From: Heliocidaris tuberculata
Taxonomy: Eukaryota > Echinodermata > Echinoidea > Camarodonta > Echinometridae
Direction of reading: 5' to 3'
Length of the DNA: 64,000 bases
Assembly: GCA_025618425.1 (NCBI GenBank)
Contig: CM046846.1
Span: 2,059,142-2,123,141 of the forward strand
How positions within the stretch are numbered: the stretch's first letter is position 1; every line of letters starts with the position of its first letter. The translations under genes and the position numbers were made by a program. Shown here in pieces: positions 1 through 10,720 of the stretch. The notes beneath the pieces are model-generated. The model had not been told where the DNA came from. It searched no databases and saw only the letters and a program-made list of their open reading frames with translations.

Positions 1-889
1 CAAAAATATAAAAAAATAAAAAAAGAAGAAGCTTTATTTGTACATAATGTTATTTCGTCATCAAAATAAATAGATAAGATATATATTTCAGATCAAATCG
101 CTGCCTAAAATGAGGATTTTCGGGCACCTCACTGCCCAAATATGATGGTGTTTGCTACGAGAAACCATCCTGTTTCTGAATTGTACGAGAGAGCGAAGCG
201 AACGAGCAAAAAATGACACCTTTTCATCATTAAAACGCTATGTCGTCATCAAAATACATAGATTATAAAACAATTAGGTCTATTAGGGAAAGCTGACGCC
301 TCTTTACGTAATATTTACTATCCTCTTTCTAAATTGTGTGATTGAGCTAGCAAAAAAAAAAAACAAAAACAAAAAAAACTCTCTTTATTATCATAGAAAA
401 GTTATTTCGTCATCTGGATAAATAGACAGGATATTCGGTCTAATCGCTGAATATGAGGATATTCGGGCACCTCGCTGCCCGAGTATGGTGGTGTTCGCTA
501 CCCGAAACCATCCTTGTTTCTAAATTCCATGAGCGAGAGCAAAACAAAAATGGCACTTAATTATCTTTTAAATATTATTTCGCCGTTAAAATGCACTAGA
601 CAATTATAACAAATATTTTTTTCTTGCGGACGAACAGGGGGGGGGGGGGGGGCATGGCCCCCTTGTGCCCCCCCCCCCCCCTGGCTACGCATATGGTCCC
701 TCTGTTTATCTTTTCGTCTCTCTCTACAAATTACTCAAAATGTTTACAAATGTGAAGCCGCACATTACGATTGCTCAAATTTTCAGCATCGGGTGAACCA
801 TGCATATCTTTTATTGTTTATGTAACATTTGGTGTTTTTTTATACTTCCTAGAGATATCAAAATAATATTAGTATTCTACTATTCTTAC
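1..889. other. Presumed intron 2 of the TMEM179-like gene; diverged duplicated segment
   Basis: No exon is recognisable. A segment of about 150-185 bp occurs twice in direct orientation with many differences, at about 54-240 and 405-555; both contain GAGGAT, CGGGCACCTC and GAAACCATCC. Runs of G and C at 637-682 flank a short GCATGGC core, as in the ends of hAT-type MITEs elsewhere in the window. If the minus-strand gene continues to the left, this stretch is intron 2. Confidence 0.5.
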
Positions 890-997
890 ATTAGCACCGA
901 TGATATAATTGCAGTTGATGACATCACTGGTTTCGAAGTTGAAGTAGCCATAGTCTTTAATGGTCGGGTAAAGTGGACATTTTCCCTCGAAGTCATT
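890..997 (-). CDS. TMEM179: TMEM179/TMEM179B-family protein, exon 2
   Basis: On the minus strand a pyrimidine-rich acceptor (TTTACTCTTTGCAG) precedes a 108-bp open exon and a GTAAGA donor follows, both in phase 0. The 36 residues contain DFEGKCPLYPT and later CNYIIGAN. This matches the first extracellular loop of the TMEM179/TMEM179B family, where a short F-x-G-x-C-P-L-Y motif follows the first membrane span and a second Cys begins the next span. The family are four-span membrane proteins of poorly known function. The exon joins in phase to the start exon at 8925-9032. The remaining spans must lie left of the window. Paralogue choice (179 versus 179B) is not settled. Confidence 0.72.
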
Positions 998-1390
998 CTG
1001 CAAAGAGTAAACAGAAAGTATTATTATTAGCTCAATCTATAATGTGCACATATTATGATCCATCCCGGAGGATGCCCAAGCCGCCTAAAAATTTACATTA
1101 CCCTGGCTTTATAGCCAAGCTGCCCTGGAAATATTTAAGGAATTACTATCTACCAGGTAACAATGTGGCAAAGTACAGGACTACCGCTACTGGGACTCGA
1201 TCCGCTAACAATTTAATCAACCATGAGTCCGGTGACAGATCCACTGCACCACGACACCTCTATACAACAGATCTTGCCCCCCCCCCCCCCCCCCCCCGCA
1301 GTGTAAACCCAGCATAAGGCCAATGGACCAAATTTTGTCAGCAGGAAGAGGTATGGATGCATATTACTGAAATATACAACTTCACAAACA

Positions 1391-2215
1391 TTTCCAGGGG
1401 GTATAACACGCCAGGCGTGTAGCCAGGGTGGGGGGATGGGGTCGATCGCCCCCCAAAAACGCCGCCTAAAAAAAAAAAAAAAAAAAAAGCGAGAGCGAAA
1501 AAGCGAGGGGAAGTGAGAGAAAAAGCCTAAAAAGGTGCTACGAGCAGCTATCTTTCTCACAAAATTTGAGAAAAAACGTAAAAATTTTCGCCTGCGCCGA
1601 CCCCTGTTACATACAGTGTAGTATTGCGTCCAAATTATTGAAAAGCTGCCAGGGCGTCGAACTAACTTTCCGCCTTAAGAAAGGTGCTACGAGCCGTTAT
1701 CTTTCTCTCAAATTTGCTCAAACGTCATGCGCTTCGCGCGGGAGGGGGAAAAACTCCCCCTCCCTGCACCCACCCCACTGGGAGCACGCTTCGCGTGCTC
1801 ACAACCGCCCTTCCCTAAATTGAATCCTAACTACGCTGTTGTAGCACGCCCCTGAAATAAAAAAACAACGAAGTGCCCCTAAACCAAGCTTGGCTGCCAA
1901 AAATGCCGACCCCTGTTACATACAGTGTAGTATTGCGTCCAAATTATTGAAAAGCTGCCAGGGCGTCGAACTAACTTTCCGCCTTAAGAAAGGTGCTACC
2001 AGCCGTTATCTTTCTCTCAAATTTGCTCAAACGTCATGCGCTTCGCGCGGGAGGGGGAAAAACTCCCCCTCCCTGCACCCACCCCACTGGGAGCACGCTT
2101 CGCGTGCTCACAACCGCCCTTCCCTAAATTGAATCCTAACTACGCTGTTGTAGCACGCCCCTGAAATAAAAAAACAACGAAGTGCCCCTAAACCAAGCTT
2201 GGCTGCCAAAAATGC
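1391..2215. mobile_element. hAT-type nonautonomous element with tandemly duplicated right part
   Basis: The left end reads CCAGGCGTGTAGCCAGGG near 1391. The right end, inverted, reads CAGGGGCGTGCTAC (near 1840-1855), and occurs again 309 bp further on. A 309-bp unit (1596-1904 and 1905-2213) is repeated head to tail with about one visible difference (C/G near 1690/1999). Open frames in this stretch have no protein-like composition. No target-site duplication was recognised. Confidence 0.5.
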
Positions 2216-2954
2216 TCTGGATGTTGAGAAAACCATTTATTGGCTTTGCAATATAACTCCAAAGTGTCTCATTCAATTCAGGTCAAATTTACATAGTAAA
2301 CTTTTGAGTATTGCAACTTTCTTTCATAATTATTATCATTTCAATAATAAGTTATTAAATTGTGAAAATTGTATTGCTTTCTCAAGAGTGGACAAATGAT
2401 ATTGTCGGGATTATGTTGGGCTGACAAACTTTTTTGTGAATGACAGGGATGGTCTTATCAAATATGTAAAATCCGGTGACTATTTCGGGACAGGCTCCCA
2501 GACTTTAACTGTCCACAATGTACAGCGTAAAGTGGGTGTATGACTGCACGCATGTCACCTTGGCAATATGCCAATGATATCATTAATTTGTTCTGTTTAT
2601 TTGGTAAATAGTAAGTGCTCAAAGAAGTTCATAGTCATGGTCTGAAGCCTGCTTGGTAGGGACCAATGTGGGAAAAGCAAACAAGACTGAGAGACATTGT
2701 ACAAAACCTCAAGTTAGTGCAGTGTAATTTGTGCAGAGAAATGTTGTTCATTGTCTTAATTCTCAAGTCACTTATTATCATATATCTCCCACGTACCCCT
2801 CCCCCCCCCCCCCCCCCACACACACACACCCTCGATCCCCTCCCGCAGCATGTTTGGGGTGGATTCTTTCCTTACTTCTCTTGCATGTTTAGCAGTGTCT
2901 GGTTAAACAATTGATGAAACACCGATAACTGGACGGCTTAATTCTTGAGCATAA
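2216..2954. other. Intron 1 sequence, nothing recognised
   Basis: No exon, TIR or tandem repeat seen apart from a C run followed by a short CA run (2801-2829). It belongs to intron 1 of the TMEM179-like gene, up to the TAA at 2952-2954 that marks the Harbinger insertion. Confidence 0.4.
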
Positions 2955-3004
2955 TGGTGGGTTCCCACTGCCGATCAAACCAACCCGACCAAGCCCGATC
3001 AAGC
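2955..3004 (+). repeat. Left terminal inverted repeat of the Harbinger element
   Basis: Fifty bases identical to the reverse complement of 8360-8409. Preceded by TAA at 2952-2954. Confidence 0.88.
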
Positions 3005-3394
3005 TATTTTGGCCTGGTCGGGCTCGGTCGGGAAGGGCGATCGGGGTCGGTCTACCTTGATCGGTATCGATCTGGCTTCCTACACGACAATTTTTGGCAT
3101 GTCAAAAAATATCGTGTAGGGGTTGAGAAGGCAAGCGATCGTACAGCGATCGTGTATTGATCGAGTAGAGGTCGAGCTGATCGGGAATCGATCGTATAGA
3201 GGTCTAGTTCGGTCGGGGTGGATTTTTTCCGCCGATCACTACCCGATCATCTCGATTTATACACAACTTCTACACGATTGGTTCCCGATCAACTCGATCA
3301 ACAACTCAACTGCTTCACGATCGATACATGTCTGCCCTAAACAGTTACTCGACCGAACTCGCTCACTTCTTGACTGCTTCTCGATCACATCCCG

Positions 3395-3545
3395 AGCACT
3401 TCTCGATCTTTCGCTGGCAATTTCCTGCTACTGCTCAGGGGTGACGATGGCTGGCAGAACCTCTTCAGAATACTCCTATATCAAAGCTTCCAATACTTCT
3501 GGGACGAACTTACTGATGGTATTTATTCCCACTCGGAACTTTTTG
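3395..3545 (-). pseudogene. Harbinger transposase, internal fragment with stop codons
   Basis: Minus-strand translation gives FRVGINTISKFVPEVLEAL, a stop, EYSEEVLPAIVTPEQ, a stop in place of the usual Trp, then QEIASE. This is the helix-turn-helix block of Harbinger transposases, immediately before the DDE nuclease. Sequence runs directly from here into GATCG-rich subterminal DNA, so the catalytic part has been deleted. Its partner N-terminal piece is at 5058-5425. Confidence 0.7.
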
Positions 3546-3970
3546 TTTGTTTTGAAACAAAATTTATTTTTGATATATTCACAAACAAATCGTACATGTA
3601 TCATAAAACATTACATAATGAAATAAAATATTACAAATAATTTTCAACAGTATAACATATATACTTGCACTACAAAGATTACGCAATAACATAATAAGAT
3701 TAATAATTTTATAATACATGTACATGCTTTAAAAAAAAAACAGCACCCCAAAAAATAAAAAAATAAACAACAACAGCAACAAAAAAAAAGTAATATTGAA
3801 CTATGCGCACCCAATCTGGAATTACTCTAATATTCTAAGGACTGTGAATCTTGTACGAAAATATAGCACTTGTTTAACTTCATTCTGAGCAAATGAAAAA
3901 CCTTTAACACCTATATCATTTCTTATAACATTTGCAAGTAATTCAATAGTTAGTATAAAAAGGTACATCG

Positions 3971-4116
3971 GGGGGGGGGGGCGTTTCATGAAAGGACTTG
4001 TCAGATATTTTATCCGACAAATTTGCTCTCAGCCAATTAGATGCAAGGATTTCAGTAGCTTATAACAGTTGTCGGATGAAATATCCGACAACTTCCTTTC
4101 ATGAAACGCTCCCCAG
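3971..4116. repeat. Palindromic MITE with CCAAT core (copy 1)
   Basis: Ends are inverted copies of GGGG-GCGTTTCATGAAAGG, and inner arms contain ATATTTTATCCGACAA and its inverse. The core holds TTTGCTCTCAGCCAATTAGA followed by TGCAAGGATTTCAGTAGC. Other copies are at 26071-26210, 56072-56212 and 62392-62531. This copy lies inside the Harbinger element. Confidence 0.8.
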
Positions 4117-5057
4117 GTCTGCATATCAAGTTGCAAGATGACGAATGGTGACGGCCAACTTCAATCCAGGTTGCAGGGCTTCCCTAAAATTAAGAAAGTA
4201 TTTGAATGTTAATAGCCCTTACAAAACCGTTATGATGTGGTACATCTTTCATGGTTAGGCATAGAAATTGCCTCTTCTAATTGGCCTCTGTGGTTCTCCA
4301 GTGGTGTATTGCAATACCGCATCAATAAAACATAAAACCATACACTTTCTGCGATAATTGCTCCATCATTTTGTACTGTCAGAACTGTTAGAACATACTA
4401 TACAGTGCATATTATGAACAAATTCCTTGATGAGATATACCTGGATGAAAAGTTATTCTTCTCGCTTTCATGATGTACAACTTATAATCCCGCATGAATG
4501 AATCAAAACAAAGGAAAGATGTGTTACTAAAATTAAATTTGCACGCGCGAATTTCAACTTTTTAGTTTTCAGAGATATAAGCGTGATCAAGTTTAAAACA
4601 AGAATAGCATCACATAAAATTTCAGTATGTTCCCTTTCATATGACACCTCATGCATAAAAATGGATGATAAATGCCAGAGAACGGGCAATATCAAGACAA
4701 TTACTGTATACAGAACACCAGTACAGACTCGTTTGTAATTACCACATGATAGTAAGACTTAGTGCAATGACTTGGAAAGAGCATGTAGTCCTGTGGTAGC
4801 TGAGATACCTTCTGGTGGTAAGTATTCACTGGGTTTGTGGCACTGTCCTGCATGTGATTACCAGTGTGTGATACTATACTATACTTTCGACATAGCGAGT
4901 CTGTGGTAACGTCCCAAAATAATACAGGACATATCCCGTAGTACTTTCCTGTAGTAATTACCAGAGAATTACAAAATGAGTATTTACAAGATTTATATTT
5001 GTAAGAAAGTGATTTGATATATTACGACTATTTCATCATGGTTTTAAAAAGGTGTAA

Positions 5058-5425
5058 TTAACTGAAGTTAGTGTCCAGCTTCTTTATTCGAGGCGATATG
5101 CGGTCAAGAAGCTCCCCAAACATGTCGGCGTCCACTCTCAGGAAATTTTTAAACCCTCTTGGGTCCTCCCTATTGAGCTCCTTCAGCAGCTGTTCAAATT
5201 GTCCAAAGAACGGTCTCCGAGTCAACCACTGGCTCACCAAGATTTCCCTGCGCCGTTGCTGTCTACGCGTCCTCTTGCGACTTCTTCCTCTTCGTGCTGA
5301 ACCACAGCCATTACCCTGTTTCTCTGGAGCTCTAACCACCTAGCCCACATCTGTAACTGTTCGATTTCCATCTCTTGATTGTCTGAGATGAACTGAACGC
5401 TGATCAAAAATGAGTACTGTACCAT
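5058..5425 (-). pseudogene. Harbinger transposase, N-terminal remnant (frameshifted)
   Basis: Two overlapping minus-strand frames together resemble the N-terminus of PIF/Harbinger nucleases. The upstream frame (5425-5234) has ELQRNRVMAVVQHEEEEVAR. The second (5339-5058) has a basic RSRKRTRRQQRR stretch, then WLTRRPFFGQFEQLLKEL, a region with DPRGFKNFLRVDADMFGELL, and finally LDTNF, the conserved block just before the helix-turn-helix of the family. A frameshift near 5270 separates the two. The frame ends in a stop after LDTNFS, so the nuclease domain is absent here. Confidence 0.72.
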
Positions 5426-5648
5426 CAGCTGACGGTAATGTTTTGTGCAACCACAGTCAATTCACGACTCATCTTGGATCCCTGTTCGAACAGGTCGATC
5501 TGCTCGGGTCGAGATTGTGTAGAGATCGTGTGGACGTCCAGTTGGTCTAGTAGGGATCGCGTTGGGATCGTATGTAGATCGGAATGATCGAGAAGAGATC
5601 GAAGTTGTGGTCGACTATACGTCGTGCAAGAGTCGTCAATGGTCGAAT

Positions 5649-8283
5649 GTGGGTCGTCAAAGAAAGTATTAAATGAAATCATTATGGGAGATCAGGTGAG
5701 TTATATGAAGGGGAGGAATATTGGTGAGGCCATTCGCATTATAGATTATATTATTTTTCATACATCCCGTTACAATTTATATGGTTTTTTGTTGGCTATA
5801 GACTTCGAAAAAGCTTTTGACTCGGTTTCACATCAATTTCTTCAAAAAGTTCTGTCGTCGTTTGGTTTTGGTCAATCTTTTCAAAAGTGGGTTAAAGTTT
5901 TATACACGAACACTTTAAGTTGTGTATTATATGAAGGAAGGTCCACTGGTTATTTCAGAGTAGAAAGGGGAGTAAGGCAGGGAGACCCTCTTTCTCCGTA
6001 CCTTTTTATCTTATGTATTGAAGTAATGACACAAATTACGAACAGATAAATTGGTTCAAGGAATTAATTTTGGAGATAAGGAAACTAAACTAGTACTTTA
6101 TGCGGATGATATGACAATTTTTGCTCGCAATGAAAAATCAATTAATAGGTTAAAAGTACTATTTGCAGACTTCGAAAAACTTTCTGGACTGAAAATAAAC
6201 AACGAAAAAAATAAAATATTAAGGTTGGGTTTATGCCAACGTTTAGATTGTGATTTTTCTTTTGGCGAAATAGTTGACTTTCTTAAGGTTTTAGGGGTTT
6301 TCTTTTCCCTTGATGAACACAAGAAAGAAGATCTAAATTACAAAGAAATCTTAAGTAAAATAAAAACACTTCTAAATTTTTGGAAGCAAAGGGATTTAAC
6401 GCTCATGGGAAAGATTCAACTATTGAAGGTGCACATTTATTCTAAAGTTCTTTATCGGGCGTCACTTACTCCTGTTCCAAAATGGGTTTATGATTCACTG
6501 GATGAATTAACTTTTGATTTCATAATTATGGAAAGGAAAGACAGATAAAATCAATAGAAATACAATGTTCTTGGACTATAAGCAAGGGGGATTAAAGATG
6601 TTAAATTTTTCTGCACAAGTGAAATCGCAGCGAATTATGTGGATTCAAAAACTTTTAAATAAAGATGAAGACATGAAATGGAAACAATATTTTAATTTTG
6701 TCACTAAACACCTGGGTGGAGATTTAATATTTTCATGTGACTATATACCAGGTTTATTAAAAGTGACAGCTCCACAATTTTATATGGATTTATTAGAAGA
6801 TTGGGTGAATACGAGACATATAAGGAGTGTAGATATTGGTGATATGGTAATTTTCAATAATAAGCTTATTCGATATAAAGGAAGTTGTTTATACGATAAG
6901 AGGTTGTACGACAAAGGAATTTACAAATTAAAACATATTCTGGAAAACGATGGTAAACTAAAATGTGACAGACATTTTGTCGATTTAGGTGTAGAAGTGA
7001 ATGACATTGAAAAGGTCAAGCACATTTATACTTGTTTACCCTTTTGCTGGAAAAATAATATTAGAATGGAAGAAAAAAATAATTCTGGAACTGATTTCAC
7101 TTTGGGAAAGAAAACAACTAATATATCTGATGTAAAATCAAAACAAATCTATGTACATTTAATAAAGAGAGATGGATTTAAACCTTTGGTTTTTGAGAGA
7201 ATTGGAAGGAACTATAGTTTTTCCTGCAAGGAAATAGAAAACATATTTTTAAGACTAAGACAGTGTACACTCAATAGTCGACTAAGAGAGTTTCAGTTCA
7301 AACTTATACATAATATATTATATACAAACCATCACCTCTTCCGTTTTGGTCTTGTCTCGACTAACCTATGCTCATTTTGCGAAAAAGAAGAAGAAACATA
7401 TAAACATTTATTCTATACTTGTGAATTTGCACAATCAGTGTGGGAAAGGTGCACGCGATTTTTATATTTTGAAATACAAAACTGTAGTTGGGAGGAAATT
7501 CTGTTTGGGAAGGAGGAGAGAAATAAAGGAAAACATCAATTATTGAATCACGTTCTAATTCTTGTTAAATATCTGATTTATAGAAATAGAGAACTTAAAA
7601 AACCACCTTCATTTAATGAAATAAAGAATAGTATTATAGGGGATAAAGTAGAAGAAAGGAAATTGGCAGCAATGAGGGGGACTCTTACTATTCATTTTGC
7701 TAAATGGGAAAACCTGAATATTAGACAAACAATTGGAACCCAGAGCCAGTCGTCCACCGGTAAGGGGGGGGGGGGGGGATGAGGGGGAGGTCGGGTAGGG
7801 TAGGGTTAAAAGAAACAAAAAACTTTTCTCTCAGGACAACAGTACAAAGGAAGTATAAGTTACTACATTGTAAAACAATAATTGTTGGATTATACAACTG
7901 GATATGTTTATCTCAAGATTTATGTTTTTTTTTGTTTTTTTTGTTTTGTTTTTTTTCTCTGGAAATATGAATTTTTGTTTGCAACTATGATGTATGGAAA
8001 TTGATCATGTAAGGAAAAAAAAACGCTTGTCAGTTTGAGAATTAAGAGTATATGATTAAGGATATCAATTAATTTATCCACAGTTTTTGTTTATGGAAAT
8101 TTTTCAATATTCAAGTAATATTAATTTCTTTTGAAGCCTTTTGTTAGACGAAAATGTATACTGTTTTAGAATATTATCATATTTGCTGTTTGTGTTATAT
8201 GCGATGATTGTAATTTGTACCATGATTGTAATTTGTTTCAAGAGAGAAAAGAATAAAAACTGATTATAAAAAAATAAAAAAAA
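5649..8283 (+). mobile_element. 5'-truncated LINE retrotransposon inserted in the Harbinger element
   Basis: Starts within the reverse-transcriptase region and ends in an A-rich tail (8260-8283). TGGTCGAAT occurs just before (5640-5648) and just after (8284-8292) the element, a possible target-site duplication, though the host repeat is rich in such words. Coding sequence runs to about 7770 and is broken by frameshifts; the 3' part carries a G run (7766-7779) and T-rich DNA. The endonuclease region is missing, as expected for incomplete reverse transcription. Confidence 0.8.
5655..7770 (+). pseudogene. LINE reverse-transcriptase ORF2, C-terminal part, frameshifted
   Basis: Three consecutive plus-strand frames make one decayed protein. 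5655-6049 has DQVSYMKGRNIGEAIRIIDY, AIDFEKAFDSV and RGVRQGDPLSPYLF, the finger and palm motifs of LINE reverse transcriptase. 6051-6548 has the catalytic YADDMTIFA and SGLKINNEK. 6565-7782 has DYKQGGLKML and a CSFCEKEEETYKHLFYTC zinc-knuckle-like segment. Frame changes fall near 6049 and 6545. The acidic residues of the active site (FEKAFD and YADD) are intact, but the ORF is broken and truncated. The clade (L1-Tx1, L2 or CR1-like) was not determined. Confidence 0.85.
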
Positions 8284-8359
8284 ATGGTCGAATAGCGGTC
8301 GGGAAGAGCTCTTGTTTAGGCATGTGGTCGGGATTGGTCGGGGGAAAATCGGTGATCGG

Positions 8360-8409
8360 GCTTGATCGGGCTTGGTCGGGTTGGTTTGATCGGCAGTGGG
8401 AACCCACCA
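8360..8409 (-). repeat. Right terminal inverted repeat of the Harbinger element
   Basis: Exact reverse complement of 2955-3004, ending CCCACCA and followed by TAA at 8410-8412. Confidence 0.88.
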
Positions 8410-8412
8410 TAA

Positions 8413-8924
8413 GTCTTGAGCACCGGGGACTTATCATTATTAAGCATGTTGCTGATCGAGATCATACTTCAGACCACTACAACTACACGATCACGGACGA
8501 AACTGCAACCACGACCGGCTGTGGTCAGATTGGCCTCCATTGCAATTAACCCCATAGGTGTAATTATTAATTTTAAGCGAATCATCTTTGCAACATAATA
8601 CTACAATTAGCATGGTGCAGATCGAGAACTGTAAGTCTTCTTGGTAATTAAGTATATACAATACAATAATTACATTTTATAGCGCTCTTACAAACTATAA
8701 GTTGTTTCACAGCGCTTTACATCAATAACAACTTATAAAAAAATATAACGATTAAAAAGGTAGTGAAAGAACAACATCACTGCTGATCTAAGTATATTAT
8801 CTGATACACTGCAGTGACTGCACTGTCAGACTGTTGAAAAACTAAATTGACCATAACTATGTAAACTTCAACTTCAAGTTGCACAAGTCTGTATATACAG
8901 AACAATTACACATCGTGTACTTAC
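8413..8924. other. Intron 1 of the TMEM179-like gene; SINE-like tail
   Basis: About 8660-8740 has TTTATAGCGCTCTTACAAAC and a second AGCGCTTTAC, resembling the tail of the SINE-like repeat near 36360. Nothing else recognised. Confidence 0.35.
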
Positions 8925-9032
8925 CTTCAGCAGAGCTATGGTGACAACAGCAATGAGTGAGAGACCGAGGGTTCCAAAGAGTAGAATCAGTTCTGCTAGT
9001 ATGGCCAAACAACGACAGTGCCCTAGCGCCAT
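8925..9032 (-). CDS. TMEM179: TMEM179/TMEM179B-family protein, exon 1 (start codon)
   Basis: The minus-strand ATG (9032-9030) opens 36 codons ending in a consensus GTAAGT donor at 8924. The peptide begins MALGHCRCLAILAEL and continues as an uninterrupted hydrophobic stretch (about residues 9-35) ending LLK, a first membrane span with a short N-terminus as in this family. It ends in phase 0, matching exon 2. An in-frame TAA lies three codons upstream, which supports this ATG. Intron 1 (998-8924) is about 7.9 kb and holds a Harbinger element with a nested LINE. The exon alone is not diagnostic; the assignment leans on exon 2. Confidence 0.68.
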
Positions 9033-10339
9033 TTTGACAAACTAACCTCGCTCTGCTTCACTAGAGTTTGCCTAAAATTCAGATCACGACAAGTGAGTCA
9101 GACTTTTTGCGGGCCGGGCGGAACCAGAATAGGTCTCTATGGGGGGGGGGGGGGGGGGGAGGGGGGATGAGCGGGGGGGAGGGGTGATAGATGTGGTTTG
9201 TACGCCGCAAAAACTGCCCATGAAAGAGGAACTATTATGTTTTTTGAGGAAGGAATGCTAAGGAATTTTTTTGTGAGAACTCATAATATTTATTACAGGG
9301 CTGGTACTTGCACCATGCAATGAAGACTTATACCTTCCTGTATAGGCGTATTCACCAATGTATTCAAATATTCGGATGATATTGCATTGATTACATTGGC
9401 TGTTGCTATGTTGGGCAAATCCATAGAAATCTGTAGGTTGGCCATTAGAAACCATTAGATGAAAGGCAAGCCTAGAATTTTGTTATGATATTTTTGTGGA
9501 CTTTTTATAATACCTCAAGATGCGTTCATACCCTAATCACCCCCTCCCCGCCCCCTCCCTCCTAACCAGCCCGTGTACGTCCTTGCATGACTTAATATAT
9601 TGTACTTTGTTCGTCTTCAAGCTATTGGTTCAAGGTGTCTTAATACATGAAGCTATGAATGGCTTTATCTTCTGAATGCACCTAAACATTTATTTGAATA
9701 AAGATGCCAGCAGAAAATGAGCAAATGCAATTGATATAGCCTTTGCTGGTTTTATGTTTGGCCCGATACCCTTGATAATTTCAATTTTCTTTTTATGATT
9801 GTAAATTGGGAAATGGGTCTTTTAGCACAGAATTAAACGCATTATTGTGCTATACACGTACAATCATTAAAGCTAAAACAAACGTAAAGGAATAAAATTA
9901 AAGGAGTAAACATGCACAGAAAGGGCTTATACGGTTATACCGCAACCGAACTTAAGTTTACGTATTGCGACGGATAGCAGCTCACAAAAATAGTTCGAAA
10001 AGAAAGAAGTGGGAATCACACCGCGAGTAATAACACAATTCACAAATATTCATTGTTCCTCGGTATATTGGAACTCACGCTTGATTAAAGAAATGATTTT
10101 TAAAAATGTATTTCTTTTGTCAGATAATGCATAACGGAGCCCTACAGGTGAACAATTACATGGTTACGTTGTACGTGGTATGGTATCGTTACAAGTCATT
10201 AATGTCAATCCAGTAATATATAGCCGGATCGGGACATAGTAATAATACTCAGTTCTTGTATAACGCATATCACATTATGATGTAGAAATAATCTCTATGC
10301 GCTTCCGAAGGACTTTAGATATTATTACTCCGGCTTTAG
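9033..10339. other. 5' flank of the TMEM179-like gene; no gene seen
   Basis: Upstream of the minus-strand start codon. It holds a long G-rich tract (9140-9183) resembling hAT-MITE ends. No TATA box or other promoter element could be assigned. Confidence 0.35.
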
Positions 10340-10525
10340 CTCCAGCAACCGTAGCGCTCTTTCAAGGAACAAATCATACCAGGTACCCAATTACTACACC
10401 TGGGTAGAGTGTGGCAAATGTAGATTAATGTCTTGCCAAAGGAAGTTAGTGCTGCGGCAGGGATTCGAACCCGGTTCCTCGTGGTTCACAGTCCGGAGAC
10501 GTATCCACCAGACAACAACACTTCT
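10340..10525 (-). repeat. tRNA-derived SINE
   Basis: On the minus strand a tRNA-like head carries the RNA polymerase III B box GGGTTCGAATCC (complement of 10461-10472). It is followed by a body with GGCAAGACATT and CCAGGTGTAGTAATTGGGTACC-like sequence. The same body (GGCAAGGCATT, CCAGGTGTTAAATGGGTACC) is at 55395-55680 on the plus strand. No complete tRNA cloverleaf is evident, so it is called a SINE rather than a tRNA gene. Confidence 0.65.
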
Positions 10526-10639
10526 ATATACTGGCCGAATTCACCCCCTTTAAACAAAGTTTGCCCCGACTACGCCACGGTTCCAATCGATCGTTATCGC
10601 AGTATTTATTGCCCCTTCCCGTTTCTGTCATTATTAATC

Positions 10640-10720
10640 CATTGCTTGCGGGAACCGGGTGGTCCCTGTACTCAGCCTATATGTGAATTAGAGAATTCAG
10701 TAGTCAACAAGTTAAATGAA
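10640..10720 (+). repeat. Dispersed repeat, copy 1
   Basis: Contains GGGAACCGGGTGGTCCCTGT, then GAGAATTCAGTAGTCAAC; the same order with small changes occurs at 63430-63508. Family unknown. Confidence 0.55.

Larger units (their letters stand above)
2955..8409. mobile_element. PIF/Harbinger-type DNA transposon carrying a nested LINE
   Basis: Perfect 50-bp terminal inverted repeats (2955-3004 and 8360-8409) begin TGGTGGGTTCCCACTG and are flanked on both sides by TAA (2952-2954, 8410-8412), the 3-bp TWA target duplication of PIF/Harbinger. Subterminal regions (3005-3420, 5470-5650, 8284-8359) are packed with GATCG/GGTCGG words. Minus-strand remnants of a Harbinger nuclease transposase lie at 5058-5425 and 3395-3545. 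A LINE (about 5649-8283) and a palindromic MITE (3971-4116) inserted later. The element looks dead: the transposase is frameshifted, has a stop and lacks the catalytic region. The element sits in intron 1 of the TMEM179-like gene. Confidence 0.82.

Noticed and set aside
3123..3626. 167-codon plus-strand frame
   Set aside because: It lies in the GATCG-rich subterminal part of the Harbinger element and overlaps, antisense, a recognisable transposase fragment.
10455..10530. Possible tRNA gene (B box GGTTCGAATCC)
   Set aside because: No cloverleaf with acceptor pairing is visible and the sequence continues into a repeat body shared with 55395-55680, so it is a SINE.
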